The notes under the pieces: model-generated
Told to the model about the DNA's origin: nothing
Seen by the model: the letters and a program-made list of their open reading frames with translations, nothing else
Database searches by the model: none
Made by a program: the position numbers and the translations under genes
Source of the DNA: Dinochytrium kinnereticum
Lineage: Eukaryota; Chytridiomycota; Chytridiomycetes; Chytridiales; Chytridiaceae
Assembly: GCA_027604005.1 (NCBI GenBank)
Contig: JADGJT010000008.1
Coordinates: 1-64,000 of the forward strand
Reading direction: 5' to 3'
DNA: 64,000 nt
In this document: positions 59,116-64,000 of the stretch, piece after piece
Position numbering within the stretch: position 1 is the first letter of the stretch
Layout: each line of letters opens with the position of its first letter

Positions 59116-60734
59116 TCAGTTAAACAGCTCGAAATATTTTGCAATCTGTTCATCAGTCTTTCCCTCTCCCAAAAGCGTTAACAGAATATCCGCCTTCATC
59201 TTCTTCATCTTCATACTACTCTCATACTCAAGCTCCATCTTCCTCAACTCAACCTCCCTCTCCCTAACCTCACACTCCCGTCTCTTAAGCTCAAGTTCTT
59301 GCCACTTAATCTCAAGTTCCTTTATCTGAGCTTCCCTAGTCCCCTTTGGATCCATTAACCCCGTCGACGAGGCACCACGAGCATCTTTAGGATCTTTTAT
59401 CAAACCAAATCGTTCAGGAGTGACGAAACCAGGCGGGGTGTCGCGGGAGGACGGCGTGGCGTTGGAGAGTTTCGGGAGCTTTGATTTCGGTTCAGAGGTC
59501 ATGGAATTTGAACTGGGGCTATTGGCGATGCCAACTACGTTGGAGGTGAGACTGCTGTTGCTACCGGTGTTGGGGACATGGTTGGACGAAGAGGAGGAGG
59601 CGGGGGAGGTGGGGTCAAGGACTACTACGTCATCGCGGACGCGTTTTTGGCCTGTCGTCGGTGGTGCATGGCGGAGAGGGGATGGGCCAGGATTATTCAT
59701 CCACTTGATAGTGGGATTTTTACTGTGTTTAGAGAGCAAGGAGAATGGAATTGGGTGATGAGCAGGTTGAAAGACGCGAGACTTGTTCAAAGCACACACA
59801 GGGGGCGTTCGCTACTCACGGAGAAGACCCAACAAGCGCGAGCATACTTCCATTATGCGCAGCATCATCCTGCACCATCCGTAAGAGTCAAACAAAAGAA
59901 AGGGGGTCACTGTTAGCCAGGCCTGTCTCCAGACGAAGAGTAGATAGAGGAAGAAAAGGTGCAGCAGGAAGCGAGCTTTTTGTGGTTGCTGGAAAATCGT
60001 GCTGGGAAATTTATTCCGACCAAAGGGAAAATGGATTTTCGAAACCGCATCGCCTCAACAAGTCTCAAAGCGTCACGTCCAACACATTCGACGACCAAAG
60101 CGAAGGAGGCATGCACACCGCAGGAAGGGAGAAGAGCAGGAATGGAGATTCGCCTCACCTCTGCTAAAGAGACGCTGGTCCCATTCGCCACCATGCTGAT
60201 CTCGTTAACTACCTGGTCAATGGCGCTGACCACCTCCGAGTCTGCATCAGAGCCCCTCCCAACAACAACCCCATCCAGATCCAGTCCAGACAGATTCAAA
60301 TCCTTTGCCAGTCTGTCTATCCGATCGTAGCAAGGACACATGTCGTTCAGCTTCTTTTGAATGTCGTCGACCCCTCTCTTAAAGTCTTCAGCGCTGAGAC
60401 CAAAATGGGGAGACTTGAACTCGATGGAAGTCCGGCGATAAATCTTCATGAAGCTCTCAAATCGGCTCTTGGCAATCTGCGGAGTCCAGTCTGACCCTGT
60501 CCGTCTGTTAACGTATTCAGCTAGAGAGCGATAGCCATCTGTCTTCTTGAGCTTGATGCCTGTCTCAGCTGCACTGGTGCGGACAGCAGTAGGGGTTGCC
60601 AAGAGCGCAAAGTTATCCTGAGTCTCCAGCCATTCTAAAATAGCCTGACGCTGTGCAGGCTGTGTGTGAGAGGAGCTCGCACGCTTATGTTGAAACGAGT
60701 CGATGGTGAAAAGCGGTTTCTCCTGATGCATCAT
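59116..60734 (-). CDS. Myb/trihelix-like DNA-binding protein with C-terminal coiled coil
   Basis: Exons: 60160-60734 (from the Met of MMHQEKPLFTIDSF), a small exon near 59820-59870 (DDAAHNGSMLALVGSS), and 59116 to about 59731. Exon 1 has a helix-rich domain typical of Myb/SANT-like proteins of zoosporic fungi: YRSLAEYVNRRTGSDWTPQI, then AKSRFESFMKIYRR, FGLSAEDFKRGVDDIQKKL and DMCPCYDRIDRL. The C-terminus is a strongly charged coiled coil (ELKRRECEVREREVELRKME) ending DEQIAKYFELFN, a tail often seen in this family. I infer a transcription factor or transposon-derived DNA-binding protein; the trihelix resemblance is by pattern only. Confidence 0.68.
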
Positions 60735-61466
60735 CGTCCCGTTGCAGCCGCTTGAGCCAGTCCAGTGCAGTGCTGGCGATGAGGTTACTGCGTGGTTCGG
60801 TGGGCGATGCGGCGGTGTGTTGGTTGAACGGCGGTGTCGGACAGCCGTCGTTCGTGCGTGAGGCTTCTCCTGGCTCTCAAAAGCTGCAGCAGAGGGTTGA
60901 AAGTTTACTTTTCCTCTGGTTGTGCTGCAGTTCTGGATTTTCGCAAAATCTTGCATTTCAAGGAAACTGTACATACATCTTATTATTGCATTATACAATA
61001 ATGTATATAATGTATAGGATAAAAATATAAAAGATTTGGCGAAATGATGGATGGATGCGCTGGTTATGTATTTCGCGTAATAATCAAAAAACATTGATCG
61101 CGGTCCAAGGGGACCAAACACGTTGGAACAAAAATTATAATAAATCAAGACTCCTGAGAGGAAGGAAGCTGGTGAGAAATGATTCATGTTCGATGCGGCA
61201 GCTCCATTCCAGCCTTTTTGTGTGCAGCACGCTACTTGGTTCCAGTGATTGTCGGGTAAGGGCCTAGATTTTATCGGGGTGTCATAGCGTCGGGGTGTGC
61301 TTGTGAAGAGCTGGATTCTTGCAAGCAGTACTTATTCTAAAATGAGTTCTTATATGCTTCTTTTAAAAAACCTTTGAATAAAGCATACATTTCTCCTACT
61401 CCAAAGATCTTTCATCTAACTGGATGATGGAATCACTTCCTTCAACTCTCTCTTCTAAAACGTTCA
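60735..61466. other. Intergenic region
   Basis: 732 bp between two minus-strand genes. Open minus-strand frames continue upstream of the 60734 Met but lack conserved content. The 60960-61030 segment is AT-rich (TATATAATGTATAGG), a plausible promoter for the Myb-like gene. No RNA gene found. Confidence 0.4.
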
Positions 61467-64000
61467 TTAATGAAAGCAAGAAAAAGACTCCAAACCTCCA
61501 GCTTGAGGTAAAGCTGTATCCGCAACTTCATCCGGTGCTCCGTGCACTTGCTCCTCCGCTGTATGATTCTTCGATACGGAAGACACATTTGTAGTTCCTT
61601 CAAACTGCGCGGCCTGATCGGCCTTTTCAATAGATTCCGTAGTTTCGTTCAGTGTATCCTCTGCCATAAGACGCGCAGACAGCTTTTCGACATCCTCTGT
61701 GTATTCAGAGTCTAATTGTTCGTCTCCAATGGTATTTTTTGACTCAGTGGTTGTGGAAGGTAGGATGTGAGTAGTTTTATCGTTAAAGCACATTTGATGA
61801 GGAGAGGAGCCGATTTCGGTTATCGCTTTATCTCCTCTATCAGGTTCTATGGTCGCGGGGTAGGTAGAGTCATGTGACTGTACTGATTCGTCAGCTTTCG
61901 GAGTAGGTGATGATGATTCTACACTCTCAGGCGCGAATGTGCTCTCAAGACCTTGTAAATTTGCGGCGCTCATCAGAGGCTCTAAAGCCGAAACTTCCTC
62001 GGTAGCATCTTCGGCGTGATAGTCAATAGCAGCATGTTCCTTGACTGACTGACTAATTTCTCCCATATTTGAAACAGGAAGTTGAGCGTCTTCTGATCCT
62101 GAGTGTTCACCAATTGCATCAGAGTAGTTATTCTCATTATCGGCTAATTCAGCACCTTCAGTCGCCAAATTCACTACGGATGAGGACTCCACGCCCGAAG
62201 TAGGTGATTTATGACCCTCACTGCTTGATTTATCTGCTTCAGTTCCATATCCCTCTTTCGCCGTTAAGATATCCTCATTGTTCACAGCGGCGCCTTCCAA
62301 TGATTCTTCTGCATACTCTTGCTGATGAGGTGTATAGTTCTGTACCTCCTTTTCGGCCTCATTAACAGTGCTTTTGTCATCAGCGCGTCCCTCAGATAGG
62401 GAGATCCGGGAATCTCCAAAGTTTGACAGGATCGGGCCATCATCTCCTGTTCTATCGGCATGAGAAGCACTGTGGGTAGACTCATTATCCGCAATGTCCG
62501 GTCCATTCCAATCCTTCTCAAGAAGCTCATGAACATGGTTAGGCGCCTCATTATTGACTGCGGTATATTCCTCGGGGTCATCACCAGGTGCAGGTTCAAC
62601 GTTGCCTTGCGTGACAGGCTCAGTCGCTTCCGAAGTAGTAATGCCAACAGCCGCAATATCGGCAGCTCCATTTTCAATCTTTTCAGGAACTTCGTGAACA
62701 GATACATGCGCCTTGCTTTCAACTGCATGGACGACATCTAGGGTAATACTTGAAGCCTTTTCACTGTCACCATAAGCAGCGGGGTCATTTGCCACCGAGG
62801 TCGTCTCATCAGCTGGAGTATTGGCAGGTTCATCTACTCCATTGCCGCTCTTTTGAGGAGTCTGATAAGCAGCCTCAAGTACCTTACTGTCGGCGATATT
62901 GCATAGATCCACAGCATCATTCGGGACAGCTTCACTGTCACCGTGCGTGATGCATTGAACTGCTTCTGCCGCAATCGACTCGCGAGTGTTTTCTGAGTCC
63001 AAAACCTCGGAGGGGTGACCTTCATTAACTTTGGACGATACTGGTTTATCAACCTCTTCCGGAGAATCCGAGACCTCCTCAACCGCTTGCTCCACCGCAG
63101 TAATACCTGATAAAACAAGGTTTGTATGTTCTATAACGCCAACATCAATCGCATCGCTAGAGCCGCCGCCGTTCACAGGCTCTGTAATACCGTCCACAGG
63201 CGTATCCACCATGGACGCAACAGCCTCGTCATTAGGAATGACCTCTGCAACAAAATTCTCCTCCAGCGGCATAGATTCAGATGGCATGATCTCTGCGTCA
63301 ATAGGTCCCGCAGCCTGTTCTTGACCAGAAACCACATCAACGCTTTCGTTATGTCCAAGCTCGGCAGCAAATTCGTCTGGCGCAAAATCCTCCACGTACG
63401 TTTCCTCTGCTTCAAATGCACTTTCATCTTCCTTCGCCTGAATCTTCTCGGCATTGACTTCCTCCGATGCCTCCTCTACGACCTGTTCCACGTTCCTCTC
63501 CTCAATTTCGTCGGCGTATTCGGCTCCTTCAAGTACAGCTGCGTTAGAAGTAGCAGGCGTGCTAGTCGCATCTTCAATAAGATTCTCGCTATAAGCCGCA
63601 TCCCTTCCTTCCTCTTCGTCACGTGAGGCATGAGCGTCGCTGGTAATAGCATCGTCGATGATTTCTGCTCGCTCATCTCCAGTAGAGGTCTCATCCGTGG
63701 TCGGATTGGCCATTATCTGTTCCTCCGTTTCAGCTGGTACAAAATCATCGACGTAGGCACTCTCATCTCCTGAATGCTCTTTTGTTAAATGGGTTTCATC
63801 GACGGTTTCATCTTTGATAGTTGAGTCGTCTATTGGGTCGGTCACAGAATTTCCCTGAAAGTCAGAGGTCTCGGCAGGTGCCTCGTGATCGTTAATGTGC
63901 ATATCTTCTGTCTCCTGAACATCTCGAACATTTTGGGCACTTTCATCAGGAACTGTGTCCATAGCCACCCCATCTACCATTATACTATCTTCAGTAACTT
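61467..64000 (-). CDS. Large acidic low-complexity protein, partial (5' end outside window)
   Basis: An open frame without introns for more than 830 codons, still open at the window's right end (the codons before the Met at 63980 stay in frame), so the true start lies beyond 64000. Composition is dominated by Glu, Asp, Ala, Ser and Thr with very few aromatic and basic residues. Repeating patterns such as EEAPNHVHELLEK, SVHEVPEKIENGA and VLDSENTRESIAAEAV recur about every 40-60 residues with diverged sequence. No membrane segment, no domain recognised. It looks disordered, perhaps a scaffold or wall-associated protein; function unknown. Confidence 0.65.
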   Translation of the reverse strand, partial: VTEDSIMVDGVAMDTVPDESAQNVRDVQETEDMHINDHEAPAETSDFQGNSVTDPIDDSTIKDETVDETHLTKEHSGDESAYVDDFVPAETEEQIMANPTTDETSTGDERAEIIDDAITSDAHASRDEEEGRDAAYSENLIEDATSTPATSNAAVLEGAEYADEIEERNVEQVVEEASEEVNAEKIQAKEDESAFEAEETYVEDFAPDEFAAELGHNESVDVVSGQEQAAGPIDAEIMPSESMPLEENFVAEVIPNDEAVASMVDTPVDGITEPVNGGGSSDAIDVGVIEHTNLVLSGITAVEQAVEEVSDSPEEVDKPVSSKVNEGHPSEVLDSENTRESIAAEAVQCITHGDSEAVPNDAVDLCNIADSKVLEAAYQTPQKSGNGVDEPANTPADETTSVANDPAAYGDSEKASSITLDVVHAVESKAHVSVHEVPEKIENGAADIAAVGITTSEATEPVTQGNVEPAPGDDPEEYTAVNNEAPNHVHELLEKDWNGPDIADNESTHSASHADRTGDDGPILSNFGDSRISLSEGRADDKSTVNEAEKEVQNYTPHQQEYAEESLEGAAVNNEDILTAKEGYGTEADKSSSEGHKSPTSGVESSSVVNLATEGAELADNENNYSDAIGEHSGSEDAQLPVSNMGEISQSVKEHAAIDYHAEDATEEVSALEPLMSAANLQGLESTFAPESVESSSPTPKADESVQSHDSTYPATIEPDRGDKAITEIGSSPHQMCFNDKTTHILPSTTTESKNTIGDEQLDSEYTEDVEKLSARLMAEDTLNETTESIEKADQAAQFEGTTNVSSVSKNHTAEEQVHGAPDEVADTALPQAGGLESFSCFH

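Noticed and set aside
1..64000. CRISPR arrays, insertion sequences, integrated viral or transposase genes
   Set aside because: No direct-repeat arrays, terminal inverted repeats, integrase or reverse-transcriptase motifs were seen in the window.

Overview
This is a 64 kb piece of a compact, intron-rich eukaryotic nuclear genome, read from a draft assembly (a 10-N gap lies at 49032-49041). The gene set points to a flagellated (zoosporic) fungus, chytrid-like. A fungal-type OPT transporter, Ssz1 and FHIP fit a fungus, while IFT54 and a MYCBP/FAP174-type protein imply a cilium. An F-box/ankyrin protein and a trihelix-like DNA-binding protein resemble families I associate with chytrids. Genes are packed closely, often head to head with 50-80 bp between start codons. 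Most introns are 35-150 nt; the transporter at the left edge has longer, extremely pyrimidine-rich introns.

Layout. 1-2 kb: 3' part of an OPT peptide transporter (minus). 2.1-4 kb: a degenerate kinesin-motor-like protein (minus), holding an AT-AC intron with textbook U12 signals and spliceable in frame into the transporter exons. 4-8 kb: SCAP (plus). 8-9.8 kb: Ssz1 (minus). 9.9-10.8 kb: Pol III subunit RPC7/C31 (plus). 10.8-11.9 kb: unknown helical protein (minus). 12.3-14.2 kb: IFT54 (plus). 14.4-18.7 kb: long coiled-coil protein (plus). 18.8-21.4 kb: FHIP (minus), paired with a small membrane protein (plus). 22.2-23.1 kb: TACO1 (minus). 23.1-24.9 kb: F-box/ankyrin/membrane protein (plus). 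25.2-25.9 kb: COA8 (plus). 26.2-28.4 kb: double-PHD protein (minus), whose first codons overlap those of a MYCBP homologue (plus). 28.9-32.6 kb: RhoGEF (minus). 32.8-34.2 kb: OXNAD1-like reductase (minus). 34.3-37.8 kb: RAP1GDS1/SmgGDS (plus). 38.1-40 kb: NAPE-PLD (minus). 40.2-41.1 kb: four-helix membrane protein (minus). 41.4-46.4 kb: SMC6 (minus). 46.9-48 kb: EEF2KMT (plus). 48.1-49.4 kb: eIF3h (plus, crossing the gap). 49.5-52.9 kb: multi-BRCT Rtt107/Brc1/PTIP-like protein (minus). 53-56.1 kb: Nup93/Nic96 (plus). 56.5-58.3 kb: OGFOD1/Tpa1 (plus). 59.1-60.7 kb: Myb/trihelix-like protein (minus). 61.5-64 kb: large acidic low-complexity protein (minus, 5' end outside).

No operon-like pathway is visible. 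Themes recur: translation and its modification (Ssz1, eIF3h, EEF2KMT, OGFOD1, TACO1), mitochondria (COA8, TACO1, OXNAD1, NAPE-PLD), cilium (IFT54, MYCBP), small-GTPase signalling (RhoGEF, SmgGDS) and genome maintenance (SMC6, BRCT protein). The strongest unusual signals are the U12-type intron and the degenerate kinesin-like gene that runs in frame into a transporter.
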